This document shows, piece by piece, positions 45,451 through 58,000 of a DNA stretch of 64,000 bases. This DNA comes from Nemertoderma westbladi (taxonomy: Eukaryota; Xenacoelomorpha; Nemertodermatida; Nemertodermatidae). How positions within the stretch are numbered: position 1 is the stretch's first letter; each line of letters opens with the position of its first letter. Both the position numbers and the translations under genes were made by a program. The notes under the pieces are model-generated. The model was not told the origin of the DNA. It searched no databases and saw only the letters and a program-made list of their open reading frames with translations. Location: positions 23,644 through 87,643 of the forward strand of contig JAUCBJ010005461.1 of assembly GCA_032718475.1 (NCBI GenBank), given 5' to 3'.

Positions 45451-47793
45451 CTACAAATGTTCGAGGTCATTGAACTCGTCATCTCTGAAGTCGTCCTCTT
45501 CCTGTACGAGACTAACCGAGTCGCCAGCGTCGTAATGTTTCCGATGTGTCGGCGAGATGAGCGGCTGCAACCGCTCCGTCAGTGCCACGTAATTCCGCTC
45601 CAACTCGCGCTGATAGTCGCGCTGTTCCGGCGCGACCAGCGACCGATTCTTCCGTAACGCCTCGTGACAACGTCGACTGAAGTCCCGGAATACCAGCCGC
45701 AGTCCGTTGTGGTGGACTGTCCAGGTGGCGCGGTCGGGGGAAAGAAACACTACCGCCACCTCCAACGGGCCCTGGTTCACTTGGGTACCGATACAGCCCT
45801 GTAGGACCATCTGTAACATCTTGGGGTCCGAAGGTTCCTGCGTCACTGCGTCAGCCAACTCCCGTGTTTTCTTATCTATATCGTCTATGGCAACCTGTAA
45901 CAATAGAGAGGAAACTATAGCAACCTGTAACAATAGAGAGGAAACTATAGCAACCTGTAACAATAGAGAGGAAACTATAGCAACCTGTAACAATAGAGAG
46001 GAAACTATAGCAACCTGTAACAATAGAGAGGAAACTATAGCAACCTGTAACAATAGAGAGGAAACTATAGCAACCTGTAACAATAGAGAGGAAACTATAG
46101 CAACCTGTAACAATAGATAGGAAACTATAGCAACCTGTAACAATAGAGAGGAAACTATAGCAACCTGTAACAATAGAGAGGAAACTATAGCAACCTGTAA
46201 CAATAGAGAGGAAACTATAGCAACCTGTAACAATAGAGAGGAAACTATAGCAACCTGTAACAATAGAGAGGAAACTATAGCAACCAGTAACAATAGAGAG
46301 GAAACTATAGCAACCTGTAACAATAGAGAGGAAACTATAGCAACTTGTAACAATAGAGAGGAAACTATAGCAACTTGTAACAATAGAGAGGAAACTATAG
46401 CAACCTGTAACAATAGAGAGGAAACTATAGCAACCTGTAACAATAGAGAGGAAACTATAGCAACCTGTAACAATAGAGAGGAAACTATAGCAACCTGTAA
46501 CAATAGAGAGGAAACTATAGCAACCTGTAACAATAGAGAGGAAACTATAGCAACCTGTAACAATAGAGAGGAAACTATGGCAACCTGTAACAATAGAGAG
46601 GAAACTATAGCAACCTGTAACAATAGAGAGGACACTATAGCAACCTGTAACAATAGAGAGGAAACTATGGCAACCTGTAACAATAGAGAGGAAACTATGG
46701 CAACCTGTAACAATAGAGAGGAAACTATAGCAACCTGTAACAATAGAGAGGAAACTATAGCAACCTGTTGCTGTTGCCATATAGAGTAGCTATCGCAACA
46801 CATTGTAATATATATTAACTTAGAATACCATAATGATAGAGAGTTACTTATCACGTTACAATAGAGTAAACATAGTAATCCGCGGCAAAAGAGAGTAACT
46901 TAGCAACTCGTTTCAATAGAGAGTAAATTTACCATTCCAGGACAATGTCACAGAAGAAAGCCACTCAGTAACCCCTTATAATAGAGGTACAAGTACAGCA
47001 ACATAATGTTGCTGTAGTATAGTAGTGATACTCTAATAAATTACCTCAATGGGACTGAGGACTTTAACGTCTCGTTGCACCACGGAAATGCGAGTCTTTA
47101 CGTAAGGGAAGGAGTGAGTGCAGGTGAGCACGGTGCGTCGTTTAAACTGCTCGTTGAGTCCCCCATGGGCGCCTCCGCTCTTGGTGAAGGGGGTGCAGTA
47201 GACGAACTGCTTGAGCTTGTAGTTGTGCTCGAACACACTCCTACGATATCTTCGCTCCCAGAAGTCGAAGTGAGGCTCGATGTATGTGATCTGGATGTAG
47301 GCGATCGAGGGATCGAGATTGGCACGATCCACCGGGTTCGAGTCTTTGATGATCTTAAAGAATTCTATCCCGAATCGATTCCCGTAGAAAGCCTCGAGAC
47401 GTTGGGAGACCTCGACCAGCTTGGTAATGGGTGGTTCCTTGTAGACGAACTCTTCATTGTCGAGGTCACCGAACTTGGGACCGTAGAATCCGACCCGGAA
47501 GTAAGTTCCGAAGAGCCGCTTGGCGCCAAGTTCCACGACCTTCTTGTACCCCTCCTGGATGCGTCCGTGGATAACGGCGAGTTTCGCGTAGTCGAAACTC
47601 GCCTCGTATATCGGGATGACGATCTTGGAGATGATTCCGACGGCCTCGTAGAGACCGGCTTGGATGAAGCTGTTAGCGGCGTGCCCTACCAGAGTCAGTA
47701 GGCCGGACTCAGAGAACAGTTTGGACGTGCAGACTCCCTCCTGCTCTGGACTAACTATGTCGTCCGATATCGCACTTTCCTCTATTACATTAT
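45451..47793 (-). CDS. DOCK (DOCK-C subfamily): DOCK6/7/8-type guanine nucleotide exchange factor, last two coding exons
   Basis: Penultimate exon: 47793 to 47045, 249 codons after a TTTCCCCAG acceptor, ending PIE at a GAG/GTAATT donor. Last exon: 45894 to 45451 (147 residues, stop 45451-45453), starting [13 protein letters not shown]. Together they give the end of the DHR2 (DOCKER) domain, which catalyses GDP release from Rac/Cdc42 GTPases. Recognisable stretches are [81 protein letters not shown] and [11 protein letters not shown]. These match vertebrate DOCK6/7/8 more closely than other DOCKs. PIE/VAI corresponds to a continuous PIEVAI in those proteins, confirming the junction. All earlier exons must lie beyond 64000 on the right. 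No exon was found in 47794-49065. The short acidic C-terminus ends DLEHL. Confidence 0.9.
45889..46769 (-). repeat. 30-bp minisatellite that repeats the DOCK 3' splice site, ~29 copies
   Basis: On the coding strand each unit reads GTTGCTATAG followed by TTTCCTCTCTATTGTTACAG: the first bases of the last exon (GTTGCCATAG) preceded by its pyrimidine tract and AG. Units therefore present about 29 consecutive, nearly identical acceptors. The unit is 30 bp with no stop in this frame, so use of an upstream acceptor would add multiples of [10 protein letters not shown] between PIE and VAIDD in phase 0. The AG is lost or shifted in three units (46281-46290, 46341-46350, 46371-46380). More diverged pieces of the unit extend to about 46960, suggesting an older layer. 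Confidence 0.92.
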
Positions 47794-48480
47794 CTGGGGA
47801 AACAAAATAAACTCGAAATTAGAACATTGGTATTAGTCCGGCAGATTTATATGCCTTTTTTCAGTGAACCTTGCATAGGAGTGGGAGTATATAGGAGTAT
47901 ATAGTAAATGTTTTGGGTTGATTTTGGTAGAACATTTTATTGTGATCAATACTCCGACTGATGACCAGCTTGCATCATCCGATTGCTTCCATATATTTTA
48001 GTAATAAATTTACTGTTGACATGACAATGAACAACCGGTACATGTTTCTATTACAATTAAACTTACATCACCGGAATCACCATCTTTTATGGCTCACTTT
48101 TATGACAATTTTAATTCCAGTCCAGTCACACCTACCATATTTTTGCTGGAGACGATAATGTAACCAGTTAGTTTTACAAGGTATTTTGCTGGAAGTTGAA
48201 ATTAATTAATCTATTGCAATTTTGGAAATGTTTTTTTAAATATAATAACCTACATCCAGGAATTTAAAATATAAAATTAGATTTAAAATAATTTAAAAAA
48301 AATTAGATTAGATTATATTTTTTTTTAATAAGATTCTTAAATTTAAAATTGAAGTTGATGCAATGGTATGTTATTCGATTAATTTTTAAAATAATTATTA
48401 ATATTAAAATCAAAAAAACATTATAGGTATTTTAAAGACATACTACATTCAAATCAATGATGGCCTTATAAATTCTAGAA
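47794..48480. other. DOCK intron sequence, AT-rich, no feature seen
   Basis: Strongly AT-rich from about 48180. No exon with DOCK similarity was found on the minus strand. Confidence 0.5.
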
Positions 48481-48489
48481 TTATTGAGT

Positions 48490-48830
48490 AAACGAGAGGG
48501 TTGCTCCCATGGTTGCTCCAAGGAGACACACTGAGCCCCTTCTCGTTTATTTTGTATATCTGCGATTTAGAGGATTAGATCAAACGATTTGCTGGCTATA
48601 TTGGAGAAATAATTATTTTACTGTTTGCTGACGACGTGCTATTCTACAGTGACTCTAGAGAAGTTATTCAAGCAGGGTTGGATGCTATGGCGGCCTGGAA
48701 AACGCCCTGGAAGTAAACCTTGATAAAACGGCTATCATGAAATTCCGCCGCGGAGGACGTCTCTGTATAGATGACAAGTTCGTGGGGCCTTCACGCAGCA
48801 CGAGGCTCAGTTATGAGATACAAATTAAAC
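48490..48830 (+). pseudogene. Reverse transcriptase fragment of a LINE
   Basis: In shifting frames the plus strand gives QGDTLSPFSFILYICDLED (motif B), then LLFADDVLFYSDSRE (motif C) and VNLDKTAIMKF (motif D region). The rest of the element is missing. It lies in the presumed DOCK intron, in antisense orientation to DOCK, and ends before a poly-C run (about 48920-48938). Confidence 0.75.
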
Positions 48831-49065
48831 TTGAGCAATTCTATCGCAAAATCGGTATTTAAGAAATTAACCAAACCGCAAATAAATCATAAGAAGGGAA
48901 AGTTGCTCGCTTTCAACACCCCCCCCCCCCCCCCCCCTTAATCTGCACCCCAACCCAAAGGAACACAGGGGATTGTTGACAGGCAGGTATTAATACTTAA
49001 CAGAAAATTTGTGTTTTTAAAGTTATATATTTTATTTCAATAAATTTGTAAGACATATTATAAGG

Positions 49066-52000
49066 CCCCCCTCACACGGAGCAACTTGTTTCTCCCCACA
49101 CGGAGCAACTTGTTTCTCCTCACACGGAGCAACTTGTTTCTCCTCACACGGAGCAACTTGTTTCTCCTCACACGGAGCAACTTGTTTCTCCTCACACGGA
49201 GCAACTTGTTTCTCCTCACACGGTGCAACTTGTTTCCCCTCACACGGAGCAACTTGTTTCTCCTCACACGGAGCAACTTGTTTCTCCTCACACGGAGCAA
49301 CTTGTTTCCCCTCACACGGAGCAACTTGTTTCCCCTCACACGGAGCAACTTGTTTCTCCTCACACGGAGCAACTTGTTTCTCCTCACACGGAGCAACTTG
49401 TTTCTCCTCACACGGAGCAACTTGTTTCTCCTCACACGGAGCAACTTGTTTCTCCTCACACGGAGCAACTTGTTTCCCCTCACACGGAGCAACTTGTTTC
49501 TCCTCACACGGAGCAACTTGTTTCTCCTCACACGGAGCAACTTGTTTCTCCTCACACGGAGCAACTTGTTTCTCCTCACACGGAGCAACTTGTTTCTCCT
49601 CACACGGAGCAACTTGTTTCCCCTCACACGGAGCAACTTGTTTCTCCTCACACGGAGCAACTTGTTTCTCCTCACACGGAGCAACTTGTTTCTCCTCACA
49701 CGGAGCAACTTGTTTCTCCTCACACGGAGCAACTTGTTTCTCCTCACACGGAGCAACTTGTTTCTCCTCACACGGAGCAACTTGTTTCTCCTCACACGGA
49801 GCAACTTGTTTCTCCTCACACGGAGCAACTTGTTTCTCCTCACACGGAGCAACTTGTTTCTCCTCACACGGAGCAACTTGTTTCTCCTCACACGGAGCAA
49901 CTTGTTTCTCCTCACACGGAGCAACTTGTTTCTCCTCACACGGAGCAACTTGTTTCTCCTCACACGGAGCAACTTGTTTCTCCTCACACGGAGCAACTTG
50001 TTTCTGAAAGGCCCCCTCACACGGAGCAACTTGTTTCCCCTCACACGGAGCAACTTGTTTCTCCTCACACGGAGCAACTTGTTTCTCCTCACACGGAGCA
50101 ACTTGTTTCTCCTCACACGGAGCAACTTGTTTCTCCTCACACGGAGCAACTTGTTTCTCCTCACACGGAGCAACTTGTTTCTCCTCACACGGAGCAACTT
50201 GTTTCTCCTCACACGGAGCAACTTGTTTCTCCTCACACGGAGCAACTTGTTTCCCCTCACACGGAGCAACTTGTTTCCCCTCACACGGAGCAACTTGTTT
50301 CTCCTCACACGGAGCAACTTGTTTCTCCTCACACGGAGCAACTTGTTTCTCCTCACACGGAGCAACTTGTTTCTCCTCACACGGAGCAACTTGTTTCCCC
50401 TCACACGGAGCAACTTGTTTCTCCTCACACGGAGCAACTTGTTTCTCCTCACACGGAGCAACTTGTTTCCCCTCACACGGAGCAACTTGTTTCTCCTCAC
50501 ACGGAGCAACTTGTTTCTCCTCACACGGAGCAACTTGTTTCTCCTCACACGGAGCAACTTGTTTCTCCTCACACGGAGCAACTTGTTTCTCCTCACACGG
50601 AGCAACTTGTTTCCCCTCACACGGAGCAACTTGTTTCCCCTCACACGGAGCAACTTGTTTCTCCTCACACGGAGCAACTTGTTTCTCCTCACACGGAGCA
50701 ACTTGTTTCTCCTCACACGGAGCAACTTGTTTCTCCTCACACGGAGCAACTTGTTTCCCCTCACACGGAGCAACTTGTTTCCCCTCACACGGAGCAACTT
50801 GTTTCTCCTCACACGGAGCAACTTGTTTCTCCTCACACGGAGCAACTTGTTTCTCCTCACACGGAGCAACTTGTTTCCCCTCACACGGAGCAACTTGTTT
50901 CTCCTCACACGGAGCAACTTGTTTCTCCTCACACGGAGCAACTTGTTTCTCCTCACACGGAGCAACTTGTTTCTCCTCACACGGAGCAACTTGTTTCTCC
51001 TCACACGGAGCAACTTGTTTCTCCTCACACGGAGCAACTTGTTTCTCCTCACACGGAGCAACTTGTTTCCCCTCACACGGAGCAACTTGTTTCTCCTCAC
51101 ACGGAGCAACTTGTTTCTCCTCACACGGAGCAACTTGTTTCTCCTCACACGGAGCAACTTGTTTCTCCTCACACGGAGCAACTTGTTTCTCCTCACACGG
51201 AGCAACTTGTTTCTCCTCACACGGAGCAACTTGTTTCTCCTCACACGGAGCAACTTGTTTCTCCTCACACGGAGCAACTTGTTTCTGAAAGGCCCCCTCA
51301 CACGGAGCAACTTGTTTCTCCTCACACGGAGCAACTTGTTTCTCCTCACACGGAGCAACTTGTTTCTGAAAGGCCCCCTCACACGGAGCAACTTGTTTCT
51401 CCTCACACGGAGCAACTTGTTTCTCCTCACACGGAGCAACTTGTTTCTCCTCACACGGAGCAACTTGTTTCTCCTCACACGGAGCAACTTGTTTCTGAAA
51501 GGCCCCCTCACACGGAGCAACTTGTTTCTCCTCACACGGAGCAACTTGTTTCTCCTCACACGGAGCAACTTGTTTCTCCTCACACGGAGCAACTTGTTTC
51601 TCCTCACACGGAGCAACTTGTTTCTCCTCACACGGAGCAACTTGTTTCTCCTCACACGGAGCAACTTGTTTCTCCTCACACGGAGCAACTTGTTTCTGAA
51701 AGGCCCCCCTCACACGGAGCAACTTGTTTCTCCTCACACGGAGCAACTTGTTTCTCCTCACACGGAGCAACTTGTTTCCCCTCACACGGAGCAACTTGTT
51801 TCTCCTCACACGGAGCAACTTGTTTCTCCTCACACGGAGCAACTTGTTTCCCCTCACACGGAGCAACTTGTTTCTCCTCACACGGAGCAACTTGTTTCTC
51901 CTCACACGGAGCAACTTGTTTCTCCTCACACGGAGCAACTTGTTTCTCCTCACACGGAGCAACTTGTTTCTCCTCACACGGAGCAACTTGTTTCTGAAAG

Positions 52001-55000
52001 GCCCCCTCACACGGAGCAACTTGTTTCTCCTCACACGGAGCACTTGTTTCTCCTCACACGGAGCAACTTGTTTCTCCTCACACGGAGCAACTTGTTTCTC
52101 CTCACACGGAGCAACTTGTTTCTCCTCACACGGAGCAACTTGTTTCTCCTCACACGGAGCAACTTGTTTCTCCTCACACGGAGCAACTTGTTTCTCCTCA
52201 CACGGAGCAACTTGTTTCTCCTCACACGGAGCAACTTGTTTCTCCTCACACGGAGCAACTTGTTTCTCCTCACACGGAGCAACTTGTTTCTCCTCACACG
52301 GAGCAACTTGTTTCTGAAAGGCCCCCCTCACACGGAGCAACTTGTTTCTCCTCACACGGAGCAACTTGTTTCTCCTCACACGGAGCAACTTGTTTCTCCT
52401 CACACGGAGCAACTTGTTTCTCCTCACACGGAGCAACTTGTTTCTCCTCACACGGAGCAACTTGTTTCTCCTCACACGGAGCAACTTGTTTCTCCTCACA
52501 CGGAGCAACTTGTTTCTCCTCACACGGAGCAACTTGTTTCTGAAGGCCCCCTCACACGGAGCAACTTGTTTCTCCTCACACGGAGCAACTTGTTTCTCCT
52601 CACACGGAGCAACTTGTTTCTCCTCACACGGAGCAACTTGTTTCTCCTCACACGGAGCAACTTGTTTCTCCTCACACGGAGCAACTTGTTTCTGAAAGGC
52701 CCCCCTCACACGGAGCAACTTGTTTCTGAAAGGCCCCCCTCACACGGAGCAACTTGTTTCTCCTCACACGGAGCAACTTGTTTATCCTCACACGGAGCAA
52801 CTTGTTTCTGAAAGGCCCCCCTCACACGGAGCAACTTGTTTCTCCTCACACGGAGCAACTTGTTTATCCTCACACGGAGCAACTTGTTTCTGAAAGGCCC
52901 CCCTCACACGGAACAACTTGTTTCTCCTCACACGGAGCAACTTGTTTCTCCTCACACGGAGCAACTTGTTTCTCCTCACACGGAGCAACTTGTTTCTCCT
53001 CACACGGAGCAACTTGTTTCTCCTCACACGGAGCAACTTGTTTCTCCTCACACGGAGCCCTTGTTTCTCCTCACACGGAGCAACTTGTTTCTGAAAGGCC
53101 CCCTCACACGGAGCAACTTGTTTCCCCTCACACGGAGCAACTTGTTTCTCCCCACACGGAGAAACTTGTTTCTCCTCACACGGAGCAACTTGTTTCCCCT
53201 CACACGGAGCAACTTGTTTCTCCTCACACGGAGCAACTTGTTTCTCCTCACACGGAGCAACTTGTTTCTCCTCACACGGAGCAACTTGTTTCCCCTCACA
53301 CGGAGCAACTTGTTTCTCCTCACACGGAGCAACTTGTTTCTCCTCACACGGAGCAACTTGTTTCCCCTCACACGGAGCAACTTGTTTCTCCTCACACGGA
53401 GCAACTTGTTTCTCCTCACACGGAGCAACTTGTTTCCCCTCACACGGAGCAACTTGTTTCTCCTCACACGGAGCAACTTGTTTCTCCTCACACGGAGCAA
53501 CTTGTTTCTCCACACACGGAGCAACTTGTTTCTCCCCACACGGAGAAACTTGTTTCTCCTCACACGGAGCAACTTGTTTCCCCTCACACGGAGCAACTTG
53601 TTTCTCCTCACACGGAGCAACTTGTTTCCCCTCACACGGACCAACTTGTTTCCCCTCACACGGAGCAACTTGTTTCTCCTCACACGGAGCAACTTGTTTC
53701 TCCTCACACGGAGCAACTTGTTTCCCCTCACACGGAGCAACTTGTTTCTCCTCACACGGAGCAACTTGTTTCTCCTCACACGGAGCAACTTGTTTCTCCT
53801 CACACGGAGCAACTTGTTTCTCCTCACACGGAGCAACTTGTTTCTCCTCACACGGAGCAACTTGTTTCTCCTCACACGGAGCAACTTGTTTCTCCTCACA
53901 CGGAGCCCTTGTTTCCCCTCACACGGAGCAACTTGTTTCTCCTCACACGGAGCAACTTGTTTCTCCTCACACGGAGCAACTTGTTTCTCCTCACACGGAG
54001 CAACTTGTTTCTCCTCACACGGAGCAACTTGTTTCTCCTCACACGGAGCAACTTGTTTCTCCTCACACGGAGCAACTTGTTTCTCCTCACACGGAGCAAC
54101 TTGTTTCTCCTCACACGGAGCAACTTGTTTCTCCTCACACGGAGCAACTTGTTTCTCCTCACACGGAGCCACTTGTTTCTCCTCACACGGAGCAACTTGT
54201 TTCTCCTCACACGGAGCAACTTGTTTCTCCTCACACGGAGCAACTTGTTTCTCCTCACACGGAGCAACTTGTTTCTGAAGGCCCCCTCACACGGAGCCCT
54301 TGTTTCCCCTCACACGGAGCAACTTGTTTCTCCTCACACGGAGCAACTTGTTTCTCCTCACACGGAGCAACTTGTTTCCCCTCACACGGAGCAACTTGTT
54401 TCCCCTCACACGGAGCAACTTGTTTCTCCTCACACGGGGCAACTTGTTTCACCTCACACGGAGCAACTTGTTTCCCCTCACACGGAGCAACTTGTTTCTC
54501 CTCACACGGAGCAACTTGTTTCCCCTCACACGGAGCAACTTGTTTCCCCTCACACGGAGCAACTTGTTTCTCCTCACACGGAGCAACTTGTTTCTCCTCA
54601 CACGGAGCAACTTGTTTCTCCTCACACGGAGCAACTTGTTTCTCCCCACACGGAGCAACTTGTTTCTCCTCACACGGAGCAACTTGTTTCCCCTCACACG
54701 GAGCAACTTGTTTCTCCTCACACGGAGCAACTTGTTTCTCCTCACACGGAGCAACTTGTTTCTCCTCACACGGAGCAACTTGTTTCCCCTCACACGGAGC
54801 AACTTGTTTCTCCTCACACGGAGCAACTTGTTTCTCCTCACACGGAGCAACTTGTTTCTCCTCACACGGAGCAACTTGTTTCTCCTCACACGGAGCAACT
54901 TGTTTCTCCTCACACGGAGCAACTTGTTTCTCCTCACACGGAGCAACTTGTTTCTCCTCACACGGAGCAACTTGTTTCTCCTCACACGGAGCAACTTGTT

Positions 55001-58000
55001 TCTCCTCACACGGAGCAACTTGTTTCTCCTCACACGGAGCAACTTGTTTCTCCTCACACGGAGCAACTTGTTTCTCCTCACACGGAGCAACTTGTTTCTC
55101 CTCACACGGAGCAACTTGTTTCTCCTCACACGGAGCAACTTGTTTCTCCTCACACGGAGCAACTTGTTTCTCCTCACACGGAGCAACTTGTTTCTCCTCA
55201 CACGGAGCAACTTGTTTCTCCTCACACGGAGCAACTTGTTTCTCCTCACACGGAGCAACTTGTTTCTCCTCACACGGAGCAACTTGTTTCTCCTCACACG
55301 GAGCAACTTGTTTCTCCTCACACGGAGCAACTTGTTTCTCCCTCACACGGAGCAACTTGTTTCTCCTCACACGGAGCAACTTGTTTCTCCTCACACGGAG
55401 CAACTTGTTTCTCCTCACACGGAGCAACTTGTTTCTCCTCACACGGAGCAACTTGTTTCTCCTCACACGGAGCAACTTGTTTCTCCTCACACGGAGCAAC
55501 TTGTTTCTCCTCACACGGAGCAACTTGTTTCTCCTCACACGGAGCAACTTGTTTCTCCTCACACGGAGCAACTTGTTTCTCCTCACACGGAGCAACTTGT
55601 TTCTCCTCACACGGAGCAACTTGTTTCCCCTCACACGGAGCAACTTGTTTCTCCTCACACGGAGCAACTTGTTTCTCCTCACACGGAGCAACTTGTTTCT
55701 CCTCACACGGAGCAACTTGTTTCTCCTCACACGGAGCAACTTGTTTCTCCTCACACGGAGCAACTTGTTTCTCCTCACACGGAGCAACTTGTTTCTCCTC
55801 ACACGGAGCAACTTGTTTCTCCTCACACGGAGCAACTTGTTTCTCCTCACACGGAGCAACTTGTTTCTCCTCACACGGAGCAACTTGTTTCTCCTCACAC
55901 GGAGCAACTTGTTTCTCCTCACACGGAGCAACTTGTTTCTCCTCACACGGAGCAACTTGTTTCTCCTCACACGGAGCAACTTGTTTCTCCTCACACGGAG
56001 CAACTTGTTTCTCCTCACACGGAGCAACTTGTTTCTCCTCACACGGAGCAACTTGTTTCTCCTCACACGGAGCAACTTGTTTCTCCTCACACGGAGCAAC
56101 TTGTTTCTCCTCACACGGAGCAACTTGTTTCTCCTCACACGGAGCAACTTGTTTCTCCTCACACGGAGCAACTTGTTTCTCCTCACACGGAGCAACTTGT
56201 TTCTCCTCACACGGAGCAACTTGTTTCTCCTCACACGGAGCAACTTGTTTCTCCTCACACGGAGCAACTTGTTTCTCCTCACACGGAGCAACTTGTTTCT
56301 CCTCACACGGAGCAACTTGTTTCTCCTCACACGGAGCAACTTGTTTCTCCTCACACGGAGCAACTTGTTTCTCCTCACACGGAGCAACTTGTTTCTCCTC
56401 ACACGGAGCAACTTGTTTCTCCTCACACGGAGCAACTTGTTTCTCCTCACACGGAGCAACTTGTTTCTCCTCACACGGAGCAACTTGTTTCTCCTCACAC
56501 GGAGCAACTTGTTTCTCCTCACACGGAGCAACTTGTTTCTCCTCACACGGAGCAACTTGTTTCTCCTCACACGGAGCAACTTGTTTCTCCTCACACGGAG
56601 CAACTTGTTTCTCCTCACACGGAGCAACTTGTTTCTCCTCACACGGAGCAACTTGTTTCTCCTCACACGGAGCAACTTGTTTCTCCCTCACACGGAGCAA
56701 CTTGTTTCTCCTCACACGGAGCAACTTGTTTCTCCTCACACGGAGCAACTTGTTTCTCCCTCACACGGAGCAACTTGTTTCTCCTCACACGGAGCAACTT
56801 GTTTCTCCTCACACGGAGCAACTTGTTTCTCCTCACACGGAGCAACTTGTTTCTCCTCACACGGAGCAACTTGTTTCTCCTCACACGGAGCAACTTGTTT
56901 CTGAGCCCCTCACACGGAGCAACTTGTTTCTCCTCACACGGAGCAACTTGTTTCTCCTCACACGGAGCAACTTGTTTCTCCTCACACGGAGCAACTTGTT
57001 TCTCCTCACACGGAGCAACTTGTTTCTCCTCACACGGAGCAACTTGTTTCTCCTCACACGGAGCAACTTGTTTCTCCTCACACGGAGCAACTTGTTTCTC
57101 CTCACACGGAGCAACTTGTTTCTCCTCACACGGAGCAACTTGTTTCTCCTCACACGGAGCAACTTGTTTCTCCTCACACGGAGCAACTTGTTTCTCCTCA
57201 CACGGAGCAACTTGTTTCTCCTCACACGGAGCAACTTGTTTCTCCTCACACGGAGCAACTTGTTTCTGAAGGCCCCCTCACACGGAGCACTTGTTTCTCC
57301 TCACACGGAGCAACTTGTTTCTCCTCACACGGAGCAACTTGTTTCTCCTCACACGGAGCAACTTGTTTCTCCTCACACGGAGCAACTTGTTTCCCCTCAC
57401 ACGGAGCAACTTGTTTCTCCTCACACGGAGCAACTTGTTTCTCCTCACACGGAGCAACTTGTTTCTCCTCACACGGAGCAACTTGTTTCTCCTCACACGG
57501 AGCAACTTGTTTCCCCTCACACGGAGCAACTTGTTTCCCCTCACACGGAGCAACTTGTTTCTCCTCACACGGAGCAACTTGTTTCTCCTCACACGGAGCA
57601 ACTTGTTTCTCCTCACACGGAGCAACTTGTTTCTCCTCACACGGAGCAACTTGTTTCTCCTCACACGGAGCAACTTGTTTCCCCTCACACGGAGCAACTT
57701 GTTTCTCCTCACACGGAGCAACTTGTTTCTCCTCACACGGAGCAACTTGTTTCCCCTCACACGGAGCAACTTGTTTCCCCTCACACGGAGCAACTTGTTT
57801 CCCCTCACACGGAGCAACTTGTTTCTCCTCACACGGAGCAACTTGTTTCTCCTCACACGGAGCAACTTGTTTCTCCTCACACGGAGCAACTTGTTTCTCC
57901 TCACACGGAGCAACTTGTTTCTCCTCACACGGAGCAACTTGTTTCTCCTCACACGGAGCAACTTGTTTCTCCTCACACGGAGCAACTTGTTTCTCCTCAC

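Noticed and set aside
45889-46769. CRISPR-like array
   Set aside because: There are no unique spacers; the 30-bp units abut directly, and the genome is eukaryotic. The same applies to the 24-, 25- and 37-bp arrays.
45895-46854. Treating the whole 467-codon minus-strand frame through the 30-bp array as the DOCK terminal exon
   Set aside because: Homology to DOCK starts precisely at VAIDD after an AG. The array is better read as duplicated splice acceptors, and the frame upstream of it is unrelated.
47075-47701. 208-codon plus-strand frame
   Set aside because: It is antisense to the DOCK penultimate exon, where the minus-strand frame has clear DHR2 homology.
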